A stretch of DNA of 64,000 nt from Propionimicrobium lymphophilum DSM 4903. Lineage in GTDB: Bacteria; Actinomycetota; Actinomycetes; Propionibacteriales; Propionibacteriaceae. The position numbers and the translations under genes are program-made. The DNA is taken from contig NZ_KE384026.1 of the NCBI RefSeq assembly GCF_000423485.1, forward strand, positions 171,583 through 235,582. The letters run 5' to 3'. Numbering within the stretch: the stretch's first letter is position 1; the number at the start of each line of letters is the position of its first letter. Positions 8,952 to 17,506 of this stretch are shown here, piece by piece. The notes under the pieces were generated by a model that was not told the DNA's origin, made no database searches, and saw only the letters and a program-made list of their open reading frames with translations.

Positions 8952-9074
8952 CTACTTTCCTTTTCGGACTGTGCATAGGCGCCAATTGCAACTCGGCGTC
9001 CAAAGTTTGGCTCTGTTTGTGTAGCTGCCAGTCTATCGCCAAACTGACTTCAGCAGATAGGTGCGGCGCAAGTG

Positions 9075-9103
9075 TTTAGCGGGTAGTGGCCTCTAGCTAA
9101 TAT
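9075..9103 (+). promoter_or_regulatory. Candidate promoter for the asparagine synthetase gene
   Basis: TTTAGC (9075-9080) and TAATAT (9098-9103) are spaced by 17 bp in the 214-bp divergent region and point toward the synthetase gene, whose own GAGGG ribosome site is just before its ATG. The same region must carry the promoter of the opposite racemase/ligase operon. An 11-bp palindrome CCAAAGTTTGG at 9000-9010 could be an operator. Confidence 0.35.
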
Positions 9104-9165
9104 GGTTAAGTATCTTCGAAGAAGTAAACAGCTTTAATGAATCTTCAACAACAAGAGGGAAACAG

Positions 9166-11043
9166 ATGTGTGGAATCGTTGGCTATTTCAGTGAATCCTC
9201 CGAATCTGAAAAGCGTGCAGCCCTAAAGGCAATGACTGATGCGATTAAGCACAGGGGGCCTGATGCCTACGGAGAAATGATCGACGAACACATCGCGATG
9301 GGTTTCAGACGGCTGAGCATTATCGACCTCGACGGCGGTGACCAGCCGATAACCAATGAAGACGGCAACTTGGTGGTTACCGGTAACGGGGAGATCTACA
9401 ACTACCAAGTGCTCCGTGAACGTCTCATTGAGGCTGGCCACGATTTCGCAACGCACAGCGATGTCGAGGTTCTCGTGCATGGTTACGAAGAATGGGGCAC
9501 TGATCTACTTCAGCGAGTCCGTGGCATGTTCTCCTTCGTGATCTGGAACAAAAAAACCCAGGAGTTATTCGGAGCTAGGGATCACTTTGGCATCAAGCCT
9601 TTCTATTACGCCAACATGAACGGAACATTCATGTATGCGTCTGAGATTAAGGCCATGCTTCCGCACCCCGAATTCGTAAAAGAATTCAACGCAGAAGCGC
9701 TGAAACCTTATCTGACCTTCCAGTACCCGGCTATCTCAGAAACCTTCTTCAAAGGTGTATTCAAACTTCCGGAAGGTCACTACTTTAAGTACCGTGACGG
9801 GAAAATGAGTATCGAGAGTTACTATGACCCGAGCTTCCGTGAAACTAAACAGGATTTAGATACAGTCGTCGAAAATATCGATCAGGCTGTAAAGGAATCT
9901 GTTGAAACACACATGATTGCAGATGTGGAAGTTGGTTCTTTCCTATCTAGCGGCGTCGATTCGAGCTATGTTGCCGCGTTAGCACGTCCCGACAAGACTT
10001 ATTCCATTGGTTTTGCTAGTGGTAAGTACAACGAATCAGAGCAGGCTCACGAGCTCGCTGGCGTGCTGAATCTGAATAACACCACCTCGATCATTGACCC
10101 AGAAAAAGCTTTTAATACATTTCCGCTTATCCAATGGCACATGGACGAGCCAGATTCCAATTTTTCTTGCGTCCCCCTGTTCTTTCTTGCCGAACTTGCC
10201 GCTAAGGACCTCAAAGCGGTACTCAGCGGAGAAGGCGCAGACGAGCTATTCGCCGGATATGTTGACTACGGAGTTCATACGCACTCTAAGGTGATCAAAG
10301 TCTTCACTCGGTTGTGTAAACATCTGCCGGCGAAGATTCGACACGCGATCGCGAATTTCGCAAAGGGCAAGGCGTTCCATGGTGCGTTACACCTATACGC
10401 GAATCTCTCGCCAGCTGAAGAGAGCTTCATCGGACAATCTAGGGTGTTTGAGGAATCTGAGTCCGATCAGATCTTAAAGCCCAAGTACCGTAACGCGCCT
10501 AGCGTTCGCTCGATCGTCATGAAGATTTACAATCGAATCAAGAACAAGAATCTATCCGAGGTTAAGAAGAAGCAGTACCTGGATATGCATCAGTGGATGC
10601 CGGGAGACATTCTTCTAAAGGCCGACAAAATGACTATGGCTCACTCTCTTGAGCTGCGTGTTCCGCTGCTAGACAAAGAACTTATGAAGGTCGCCGAACA
10701 GGTACCAACTAAGTATCTGATCTCGGATGAGAACACCAAGTATGCTTTCCGGCAGGCTGCGGCTAGGCATATTCCTAAAGAATGGTATGACCGGGAGAAG
10801 CTCGGATTCCCCGTGCCGGTAAAAGAATGGTTGCGTGAAGAGAAGTATTACACGAAGGTTCGCGAGTCTTTCGCTAGCGATGTCGCCGCAGAATTCTTTG
10901 ATACAGAATCTCTGCTCAAGCTCGTGGACGATAACTACACCGGCAAAATTGACGAGCGGCACAAAATCTGGACTGTCTACACTTTCCTTGTTTGGTACAA
11001 CGTTTATTTTGTTCAGGACGGTTCTAAACCAGTAATTAACTAG
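9166..11043 (+). CDS. asnB: Glutamine-hydrolysing asparagine synthetase, AsnB/AsnH type
   Basis: A 625-residue protein with an N-terminal class II glutaminase domain (MCGIVGYF, Cys2 nucleophile; RHDHFG-like ARDHFGIKPFYY near 143) and a C-terminal synthetase domain with the ATP pyrophosphatase loop LSSGVDSS (about 261-268) and SGEGADELFAGY (about 356). It makes an amide from an aspartyl carboxylate using Gln and ATP. Length fits the Gram-positive AsnB/AsnH class. In Lactococcus an AsnH of this class amidates the D-Asp bridge residue of peptidoglycan. Being divergent from a D-Asp ligase/racemase operon suggests that role here, although free asparagine synthesis is equally compatible with the sequence. 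Confidence 0.85.
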   Translation: MCGIVGYFSESSESEKRAALKAMTDAIKHRGPDAYGEMIDEHIAMGFRRLSIIDLDGGDQPITNEDGNLVVTGNGEIYNYQVLRERLIEAGHDFATHSDVEVLVHGYEEWGTDLLQRVRGMFSFVIWNKKTQELFGARDHFGIKPFYYANMNGTFMYASEIKAMLPHPEFVKEFNAEALKPYLTFQYPAISETFFKGVFKLPEGHYFKYRDGKMSIESYYDPSFRETKQDLDTVVENIDQAVKESVETHMIADVEVGSFLSSGVDSSYVAALARPDKTYSIGFASGKYNESEQAHELAGVLNLNNTTSIIDPEKAFNTFPLIQWHMDEPDSNFSCVPLFFLAELAAKDLKAVLSGEGADELFAGYVDYGVHTHSKVIKVFTRLCKHLPAKIRHAIANFAKGKAFHGALHLYANLSPAEESFIGQSRVFEESESDQILKPKYRNAPSVRSIVMKIYNRIKNKNLSEVKKKQYLDMHQWMPGDILLKADKMTMAHSLELRVPLLDKELMKVAEQVPTKYLISDENTKYAFRQAAARHIPKEWYDREKLGFPVPVKEWLREEKYYTKVRESFASDVAAEFFDTESLLKLVDDNYTGKIDERHKIWTVYTFLVWYNVYFVQDGSKPVIN

Positions 11044-11060
11044 GCATAATTCCAAAGAGT

Positions 11061-11090
11061 GCCGGAGATTGTGTTACGTCTCGGCCCCTT
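11061..11090 (+). terminator. Possible terminator after the asparagine synthetase gene
   Basis: GCCGGAGA (11061-11068) pairs with TCTCGGC (11079-11085) with one bulged base and is followed by CCCCTTT. It sits 17 bp after the stop. Imperfect, so only a weak call. Confidence 0.35.
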
Positions 11091-11165
11091 TCGTAAATAG
11101 AAACGACGAGGAAAATTTTTGCAAGTTGCTAGGAACCTTGCCGATATATAGAATTTGCCGCGGAT

Positions 11166-11195
11166 CCTAACCCAGTTCGGCTGGGCACCTTTAGG
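11166..11195 (+). promoter_or_regulatory. Nested 5'-leader hairpin upstream of the permease gene
   Basis: CCTAA-CCCAG-ttcgg-CTGGG-cacct-TTAGG forms an inner 5-bp stem and an outer 5-bp stem with an asymmetric internal loop. It ends about 15 nt before the TTG start and immediately before the AGGAGA ribosome site. It could control translation of the permease operon. It does not match a riboswitch consensus I know. Confidence 0.35.
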
Positions 11196-11210
11196 AAATA
11201 AGGAGACAAC

Positions 11211-12638
11211 TTGTCAGATCCCATCGCCCAAGAGACTACCTCAGGTATCGATCAGCAGGGCATCGATCTAGTACCGACCAATCTTCGTCACGGAAAAGCA
11301 AAAGACCTATTTTTTCTGTGGGCCGGAACCACCACAAATATTTTTACTGTTTCGTACGGTGCGCTTCTCGTAATTCTTTTCGGATTGAGCTTCTGGCAGG
11401 CGATCATTGCGATCGTTATCGGTAATCTTCTTGCTTACCCACTTTTAGCTCTGGCTTCACTGCAGGGCCCGAAGACCGGCACCACCAACATGACCATCAG
11501 TCGTTCCAGTCTAGGGCCCCGTGGGGCAAGGGTGAACGGCCTGTTCTCCTGGTTAATGCTGCTTGGCTTCGAAGCCGCAGGTTTAGTGCTGGTCTACTAC
11601 GCAATTGCCGCTTTATTAGGCATCTTTGGCTTTCAGCTTAGCGGGGGATTACAGGTTGGTTTGATCGTCGTACTCGGTCTCATCCAGATGCTGCTTCCTT
11701 TGATCGGCTACAACTTCCTTATGGCAGCCCAAAAGTTCGCGACGATCATTTTTGCTTGCGCCTTCGTTATTCTCGCGGTTCTGATCTTGCCCAAGGCAGA
11801 CATTTCAGCTTCGCAGGGCATAGCAGGATCTGCCTCTGTCATCAGTGCTATTAGCTTTGTAATCGTTTCTGGTGGACTGAGCTGGGCTTGCTCGGGATCT
11901 AACTTCTCTAGGTATCTTCCGGCAAATACAAAGCTAACGGCTGTCGGAACTTGGGCCGCACTCGGCGGTTTCGTGCCGTACATGTTGCTCCAGAGCCTAG
12001 GCGCAGCAATGGCCACTGTTGCGGTTGGTCCGGAGGTGGATCTCAGCGATCCTCTCGCGGTTCCTGCAATTTTGCCGGCTGGATTCTCCGTTCCATTCTT
12101 GCTTTTAGTCGGTTTCGGCTTGATGGTGCAGAACGGGACTAACCTCTATTCGTCTTCGCTGAACCTCCAGACTGCTGGCATTCCCGCTAGGCGTCCGGTC
12201 GTGGTGGTTACCGACTCCGTTATTTGCATACTCATCACCTGCTTCGCAGTCGCCCAGTCTTCGTTCTACGGATTGCTTAGCGCCTTCGTTGGCTCGTTAA
12301 GCATCTGGTTGGCACCTTGGGTAAGTGTCTACTTGGTTGATTGGATTATGCGTCGCGGAAACTACGATCTTGCAGGCCTAATGAATGAGTCGGACGGGCC
12401 GTATTGGGGGCGCGGAGGTGTGAAATTTTCTGGATTCATCGCCCTAATCGTCGGCATGATCGTGTCTGCGCTGTTTGCCAATACTGGCTATTTCATTGGC
12501 CCGATCGCAGCGGTGATGTCGCCTGATAACCCATCTTTTGCAGCCGATCTTGCAATTCCAACAGGCATTCTGACAAGTGGAATCCTCTACTGGGTGCTGA
12601 ATGCCTCTAACAAAAACAAAAACTTGGGACTCGCGTAG
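11211..12638 (+). CDS. NCS1-family nucleobase permease (cytosine/purine permease type)
   Basis: A 475-residue integral membrane protein with about 12 hydrophobic segments. NCS1 features include the early LRHGKAKDLFFLWAGTTTNI block and GPKTGTTNMTISRSSLGPRG in the region of helix 3, and a SNFSRYLPA segment. These carriers import cytosine, purines or related compounds with H+ or Na+. The TTG start is supported by AGGAGACAAC directly upstream. Two deaminase-family genes follow at 32 bp and 8 bp, so the substrate is presumably an amino-substituted nucleobase that the two enzymes process after uptake. Confidence 0.82.
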   Translation: MSDPIAQETTSGIDQQGIDLVPTNLRHGKAKDLFFLWAGTTTNIFTVSYGALLVILFGLSFWQAIIAIVIGNLLAYPLLALASLQGPKTGTTNMTISRSSLGPRGARVNGLFSWLMLLGFEAAGLVLVYYAIAALLGIFGFQLSGGLQVGLIVVLGLIQMLLPLIGYNFLMAAQKFATIIFACAFVILAVLILPKADISASQGIAGSASVISAISFVIVSGGLSWACSGSNFSRYLPANTKLTAVGTWAALGGFVPYMLLQSLGAAMATVAVGPEVDLSDPLAVPAILPAGFSVPFLLLVGFGLMVQNGTNLYSSSLNLQTAGIPARRPVVVVTDSVICILITCFAVAQSSFYGLLSAFVGSLSIWLAPWVSVYLVDWIMRRGNYDLAGLMNESDGPYWGRGGVKFSGFIALIVGMIVSALFANTGYFIGPIAAVMSPDNPSFAADLAIPTGILTSGILYWVLNASNKNKNLGLA

Positions 12639-12670
12639 AAAACGCTTCCGAAAAGAGCAAGGAGGAGAAA

Positions 12671-14431
12671 ATGCCGAACAGGCAACTACTCGATGTGGCC
12701 TACGGTAGGGCACACGCAGAAAAAATTATTAAGAACGGTAAGTTGGTAAACGTTCTGACCGGTGAAATCTATCCGGCGGATGTAGCAATTGCTGATGGCT
12801 GTGTCGCCGCAGTTGGCGACGTTTCCGCTCAGCTTGGCCCTGATACCGAAATCATCGATGCCGAAGGACGCTACCTGACCCCGGGCCTTATCGACGGACA
12901 TCTGCACATCGAATGTTCCAAACTGTCAGTGACGATGCTTGCCGATATGGTTTCGCGTTACGGAACAACCTCCGTTATTTCGGGACTAGACCAAGTTCTG
13001 GTTGCTGCCGGCATCGACGGAGTTAAAGAATTCCTGGCAGAGGCAGAAAAGTCTTCTATGCACGTTTGGTGGGGCGCACCCGCCAAGGCTCCATACACCA
13101 TTCCGGAATCCAACGTCGGCTTTCCGTTTAAGGCGGAGGATCACAAGATCGCTCAGGACATGCCAGAGTGCGTCGGCCTTTGGGAAACGGTCCAAGAGAT
13201 GGTTGAGGACGGCGATGAAGACGTCCTAGCTGCGATGGATCTTGCGGAAAAGAACCGTCTACACGCGTTCGGCTGCGCTCCTCTCGTTGATGCTCGCCGA
13301 GTTGCTGGGTATGCGGCTTCCGGAGTTGTGCTTTGTCACGAGTCTTACTCTCCGGAAGAAGAGCTAGAAAAGATGCGTAACGGCATCGACATCATCATTC
13401 GTGAGTCCACCGCAGCTCCGATGCTTCGGGACAACATCAAACTGATCACCGAGATGGGTGCTCCTAGCGATCGAGTCGGTTTCTGCACTGACGACATCAC
13501 ATCCACCGACGTTCTGACCCGTGGCCATCTGGACTACGTAGTTCGGCTAGCGATCGAATGTGGCGTAACCCCGATGCAGGCAATTCAGATGGGCTCCATC
13601 AACACTGCCCGCATGTACAAGCTCGATCACAAGATCGGTGCTATCGCTCCTGGACGGTTCGCTGATATTCTCTTCGTCGACGATTTGAACGACTTCCGTC
13701 CTGCGAAGGTTATGACGGCCGGTCGGTTTGTCGCAGAAAACGGAAAGTCTCTCAAGTCTCCTGTTGCTCCTGAGCGCACCCCCGTTGTGGCAGACACATT
13801 TAAGTTGAAGGAGATCGATCCCGCTCGGATAAAGGTAACCGCTGAAGGATCGAAGGCTCTCGTTCAGGCCATTGTTCTGAGCAAGGACGTGGCCTTCCGC
13901 CGTCCAGGCGCACAGATCGAACTTGATATCGTAGATGGAGTTGTGCAGCCGGATGTCGAAAAGGACGCCATCATGGTTGCCGTCGCAGAGCGCTACGGAA
14001 AAACAGACAATCTCCCCGTTGCGTTTATAAACGGATTTGGCATTAAGAAGGGTGCGATCGCGACATCCAACTCTCCCGATGACAACAACGTGGTGGTTGC
14101 CGGAACAAACGCTGAAGACATGGCTTTGGCAATTAACGAGGTCGACAAGCTAGGCGGCGGACAAGTTGCTGTCGCTGATGGCAAGGTTATCGGGAGCCTT
14201 CCGCTTCCGGTGGCCGGAATCGTTGCTGACATTCCAGCCGAAGAGATGTCGAAGGCCGAGCGCGAATTGGATCGCATCGCCCGTGACGAGCTTGGCAGCG
14301 ATCTGCCTTCACCATTTGGCCAGCTGCTTTTCCTTTCGATTACCGCCATCCCCGAATGGGCAATTACCGACCTCGGCCTGATCGATTGCGTTAAGTTTGT
14401 AGTTGCGGACCCCGTAATCGAGAGCAAGTAG
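12671..14431 (+). CDS. Adenine deaminase (Ade, COG1001)-family amidohydrolase with altered signature residues
   Basis: A 586-residue protein with the two-part Ade layout: an amidohydrolase barrel (about 1-360) and an Ade C-terminal domain (about 380-580). It keeps the metal HxH in DGHLHIECSKLS (about 75), HE in VLCHESY (about 222), RESTAA, FCTDDITSTD and IGAIAPGRFADI. However, several blocks normally constant in Ade are changed. The DPHEIANV-type block reads SGLDQVLVA (about 108), IESSM reads IECSK, and AHDSHN in the C-terminal domain reads SPDDNN (about 463). It may therefore act on a substrate other than adenine. A strong AGGAGG site precedes the ATG, and it lies between the permease and a second deaminase in one operon. 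Confidence 0.75.
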   Translation: MPNRQLLDVAYGRAHAEKIIKNGKLVNVLTGEIYPADVAIADGCVAAVGDVSAQLGPDTEIIDAEGRYLTPGLIDGHLHIECSKLSVTMLADMVSRYGTTSVISGLDQVLVAAGIDGVKEFLAEAEKSSMHVWWGAPAKAPYTIPESNVGFPFKAEDHKIAQDMPECVGLWETVQEMVEDGDEDVLAAMDLAEKNRLHAFGCAPLVDARRVAGYAASGVVLCHESYSPEEELEKMRNGIDIIIRESTAAPMLRDNIKLITEMGAPSDRVGFCTDDITSTDVLTRGHLDYVVRLAIECGVTPMQAIQMGSINTARMYKLDHKIGAIAPGRFADILFVDDLNDFRPAKVMTAGRFVAENGKSLKSPVAPERTPVVADTFKLKEIDPARIKVTAEGSKALVQAIVLSKDVAFRRPGAQIELDIVDGVVQPDVEKDAIMVAVAERYGKTDNLPVAFINGFGIKKGAIATSNSPDDNNVVVAGTNAEDMALAINEVDKLGGGQVAVADGKVIGSLPLPVAGIVADIPAEEMSKAERELDRIARDELGSDLPSPFGQLLFLSITAIPEWAITDLGLIDCVKFVVADPVIESK

Positions 14432-14439
14432 GAGTAATA

Positions 14440-15435
14440 GTGATTTCATCATTCGTACAGAAGCTTCCGAAGGTTGAGCTTCACCTCCACATCGAGGGCA
14501 CGCTTGAGCCAGAACTCAAGTTCAAACTCGCTGAACGCAACGGCATCAAGCTCGACCAATCAACTCCGGACGAGGTCCGTGAGTCTTATGACTTCGATGA
14601 TCTTGCCTCGTTCCTCGACGCTTATTACGACGGCATGAACGTTCTTCGCACTTGCGAAGACTTCTACGATCTTGCGATGGCATACCTATCTAAGGCTGCC
14701 GAACAAAACGTCCGCTACGTCGAGATTTTCTTTGATCCGCAGGCCCATACTTGCCGTGGCGTTTCATTCGACACGGTCATCAGAGGTCTACACCGTGCCC
14801 AGTTGGATGCAGAAAAGAACCTGGGCATCAAGTCGGCTCTTATCATGTGCTTCCTCCGCGATTTCCAGGCGGAATTTGCGATGGCCACTTTGATGCAGGC
14901 TCTTGATTACAAGAACTGGATTGTGGGCGTCGGCCTCGATTCCGACGAGACCGGAAATGCTCCCGACAAGTTTGCCGATGTTTTCGCTAGGGCACGTCAG
15001 GAAGGCTTCCTGCTGACGATGCACGCCGACGTGGACATCAAGGATTCCATCGAACATATTCGTCAGTTGATTGAGGAGATCAAGGTCGACCGCATCGACC
15101 ACGGCACGAACGTGATCGAAAACCCGGAGTATGTCCAGTACTTAATCGATAACAAGGTCGGCCTGACCAGCTGCCCGATCTCAAACACATGGGTTTCCGA
15201 TGGCTCGAAGATCAAATTGGTCAAGGAGCTAGTCGACAAGGGCGTTAAGGTATGCATCAACTCCGATGATCCCGCCTACTTCGGTGGATACATTGGTGAG
15301 AACCTGCAGCTAGTGACAGACGAGCTTGGCAGCGACGAAGAATTCCTCAAGCTGCTCTGCTTGAACGCGGTTGATATTTCTTGGGCGTCTCCGAGCCTTA
15401 AGGAAGAGATCCGAGCTGAGATTAAATCCTGCTAA
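14440..15435 (+). CDS. Adenosine/adenine deaminase-family protein (Add/Aah1-like) lacking the usual HAGE
   Basis: A 331-residue TIM-barrel deaminase of the ADA superfamily. HLHIEGTLEPELKF (about 15-28) resembles adenine deaminases of the Aah1 type, followed by VDRIDHGTN, CPISNTWVSD and NSDDPAYFGGY in normal order. The block that is HAGE in classic adenosine and adenine deaminases, where Glu is the proton shuttle, reads HADVDIKDS (about 195), so the catalytic Glu is replaced. It belongs to a divergent subgroup whose substrate I cannot name. GTG start with TAGGAG upstream; the gap to the preceding gene is 8 bp. It is last in the operon, followed by a strong terminator. Confidence 0.75.
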   Translation: MISSFVQKLPKVELHLHIEGTLEPELKFKLAERNGIKLDQSTPDEVRESYDFDDLASFLDAYYDGMNVLRTCEDFYDLAMAYLSKAAEQNVRYVEIFFDPQAHTCRGVSFDTVIRGLHRAQLDAEKNLGIKSALIMCFLRDFQAEFAMATLMQALDYKNWIVGVGLDSDETGNAPDKFADVFARARQEGFLLTMHADVDIKDSIEHIRQLIEEIKVDRIDHGTNVIENPEYVQYLIDNKVGLTSCPISNTWVSDGSKIKLVKELVDKGVKVCINSDDPAYFGGYIGENLQLVTDELGSDEEFLKLLCLNAVDISWASPSLKEEIRAEIKSC

Positions 15436-15439
15436 AAGA

Positions 15440-15475
15440 AAATTTCCCCCGAGAGAATTCTCTCGGGGGAAATTT
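15440..15475. terminator. Bidirectional terminator between convergent genes
   Basis: A perfect palindrome with two 18-base arms (15440-15457 and 15458-15475): A/T outer ends, CCCCCGAGAG/CTCTCGGGGG core. A-tract and T-tract on either side make it work in both directions for the deaminase operon and the convergent DUF2254 gene. Confidence 0.9.
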
Positions 15476-16765
15476 TTATACTCCGCAATCTGGTGGGGGA
15501 TCTTTTAGTAGATCCTCCTCCCAGGCAGCGTCTAAAACATGTTGAAGGTCTACTGGGTCTTCGATCTTCTTCTTAGCTGCAGCGATGATTCGTTCTTGCT
15601 GTGCCAAAACCATTTCCTTGATTTGCTTGTCACCAATTTCGTATACCGACTCCAAAACTTGGAGAAGTGAAATCAATACGAGAGGTTCGTGGGAACCGTA
15701 CCTTCTGATTTCACCGCAAAAATCTTCAAGAATTTCGTCGAATCTTCTCGCTGCTGCCCATACCAAGAGCCGATCGTCATCGTCACGCCTGACTTCCGGA
15801 AAAATAGGATCTTCAGCTAGGTCCCTAAGAATCGTTGAGCACTGACCAAAAGCGTGAACGGCAGTAGTCGGATCATTAACTCCAGGGCTTAAGGCTCGTA
15901 CACCAATGTCCAACACCTGCCTCAGCCCGAGGGTGTAGTCAGAGCCGGAAATTCTACCATCATCTAGGTAGATGACTTCGGGTAAATCGGGAGTGTCCTC
16001 TCTATCTTCTTCGAACCAATACCTTGCCCAGGCCATGCCGATGATGACCATATCTCCGGGACGGCAATCTATGACAATTGTCGCATCGTTGTCCCTTGCC
16101 CATTGCGATGCATGATCGACATCTATCGATTGGATATAGCCAAACCCGTTAGATGTCACCGTACGGGCGCGTTCAGGAACATATGGGCGTTCTAAGTTTT
16201 CCCTATGTTCCTTCTCTACTTTGTGGGCAACCTGAGCAGATTTATCGATCGAGGTTCGGATTACCGAATCAACCCGAACCATTTCGACAACTCTTGTTAC
16301 GTACCAGATGAAAGTGGCGACGGCGATGAAGATGAGCAGAATTGCTGCCGCGACTGCAAACTGCGGAGGTCTATCGATATCTGACGTGTGAATCGAGCGC
16401 AAAGCCGCAACTGAGAAGCAAATGATGAATACATAGACCGATATAATCCCGCGAACTGCGCGAGATTGAATGAAGTCTCTCAGCAGTTGATGTGAGAAAT
16501 TTCCGCTCGCCACTTGAAGCACAATCAAAGTCATCGAAATCGTCGTGGTTAGGACAGTCAACGCGGTAGAGAAGATCATGCTGATCATGTCGGCCGCAGA
16601 TGAAGCCGAACCCGGCCATAAATATTCTGCAAGGACTCCGTCTTCAGGAAGGTGCAGGGAACCAAGAAAACTACCCAGGCATAATGCCAAGATTCCCATG
16701 AATAAAGGCCAAGTCCACAACCTTGAACTGAAGAACTGGCGAACGCGGTTAAAAATGACTCTCAT
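15476..16765 (-). CDS. DUF2254 family integral membrane protein
   Basis: A 429-residue protein with four hydrophobic segments in the first about 150 residues (for example LWTWPLFMGILALCLGSFLG, FSTALTVLTTTISMTLIVL, GIISVYVFIICFSVAAL) and a soluble C-terminal half with TLGLRQVLDIGVRALSPGVN and NDPTTAVHAF, the conserved DUF2254 signature. Function of the family is unknown; it is widespread in actinobacteria and proteobacteria. There is no Shine-Dalgarno sequence, and a TACTGT box lies 6 nt before the ATG, so the mRNA is probably leaderless. It is divergent from yqgE. Confidence 0.75.
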   Translation of the reverse strand: MRVIFNRVRQFFSSRLWTWPLFMGILALCLGSFLGSLHLPEDGVLAEYLWPGSASSAADMISMIFSTALTVLTTTISMTLIVLQVASGNFSHQLLRDFIQSRAVRGIISVYVFIICFSVAALRSIHTSDIDRPPQFAVAAAILLIFIAVATFIWYVTRVVEMVRVDSVIRTSIDKSAQVAHKVEKEHRENLERPYVPERARTVTSNGFGYIQSIDVDHASQWARDNDATIVIDCRPGDMVIIGMAWARYWFEEDREDTPDLPEVIYLDDGRISGSDYTLGLRQVLDIGVRALSPGVNDPTTAVHAFGQCSTILRDLAEDPIFPEVRRDDDDRLLVWAAARRFDEILEDFCGEIRRYGSHEPLVLISLLQVLESVYEIGDKQIKEMVLAQQERIIAAAKKKIEDPVDLQHVLDAAWEEDLLKDPPPDCGV

Positions 16766-16771
16766 GTCACA

Positions 16772-16777
16772 ACAGTA
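16772..16777 (-). promoter_or_regulatory. -10 box of a probable leaderless promoter (DUF2254 gene)
   Basis: On the minus strand TACTGT fits TANNNT and ends 6 nt before the ATG, placing transcription start at the A of the start codon. Confidence 0.45.
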
Positions 16778-16841
16778 ACTAGAAATGTAACGACGAGGGC
16801 TTCTTCATCTGTAGAACCAGTGGATTGCTAGAACGTTGAGA

Positions 16842-16847
16842 TAACCT
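16842..16847 (+). promoter_or_regulatory. -10 box of a probable leaderless promoter (yqgE)
   Basis: TAACCT fits TANNNT and ends 6 nt before the ATG at 16854; no ribosome-binding site precedes the gene. Confidence 0.45.
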
Positions 16848-16853
16848 TTAGAT

Positions 16854-17414
16854 ATGGCAAAAGTGATAAAACCTGGCAGTCTGTTGGTGGCTGACGCTTC
16901 AACAAATGCAGGTTTTTTCACCCATGCCGTGGTCTTGATAATCGATATCGACGAAACAGGTGCCCTCGGCATTGTGTTGAACAAGGTAAGCAATATTGAT
17001 CTGAACCGCGTGCTTCCACTTTGGCGAGATCTAACAAATCCGCCTCAATACCTATTTTCTGGGGGCCCCGTATCTCCTGATGGCGCCGTCTGCTTGGCAG
17101 TAGCTAACTCAACCGAAACCAGCCCTCTTGGCTGGCGTCGTATCTCAGGTGACTTGGGGCTCTTACAATTAGATACGCCAGTCGAGTTGGTCGAAGGCGC
17201 CTACCAGCAACTAAGAATTTTTGCTGGATACTCAGGCTGGGGGCCGGGGCAGTTAGAAGACGAAATCGAAAACGAGATGTGGCAGATAGTTCAGTCGCAT
17301 CCTGGAGATATTTTCACTGCTAAGCCAGAGGAGCTGTGGAGAAACGTTCTTCGTAGGCAGGGCGGCAGCCTCGGCATCATGGCGAGCTGGACTGCAGACC
17401 CGCAGATGAACTAA
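16854..17414 (+). CDS. YqgE/AlgH family protein (UPF0301/DUF179)
   Basis: A 186-residue protein with the family order: GSLLVADASTNAGFFTHAVVLI at the start (PGSLLVA, FxxAVVLI), GALGIVLNK (about 44-52), FSGGPVSPDGA (about 72-82) and GYSGWGPGQLEDEI (about 125-138). The structure of such proteins is known, but their biochemical role is not established. It is a cytosolic protein. It stands upstream of mtrA with a 92-bp gap and its own probable leaderless promoter. Confidence 0.85.
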   Translation: MAKVIKPGSLLVADASTNAGFFTHAVVLIIDIDETGALGIVLNKVSNIDLNRVLPLWRDLTNPPQYLFSGGPVSPDGAVCLAVANSTETSPLGWRRISGDLGLLQLDTPVELVEGAYQQLRIFAGYSGWGPGQLEDEIENEMWQIVQSHPGDIFTAKPEELWRNVLRRQGGSLGIMASWTADPQMN

Positions 17415-17506
17415 GGGTTCATGTTATCGGTCAAAACTGGCTAGGATTAAGTAGCCGTTTGAAAGAAGTCGAGGCAAGCTCTATCAGTTGTACGGAAGCA
17501 GGAAAA

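Noticed and set aside
10669-11055. 128-codon open frame opposite the end of the asparagine synthetase gene
   Set aside because: It is antisense to a conserved coding region, with no supporting motif.
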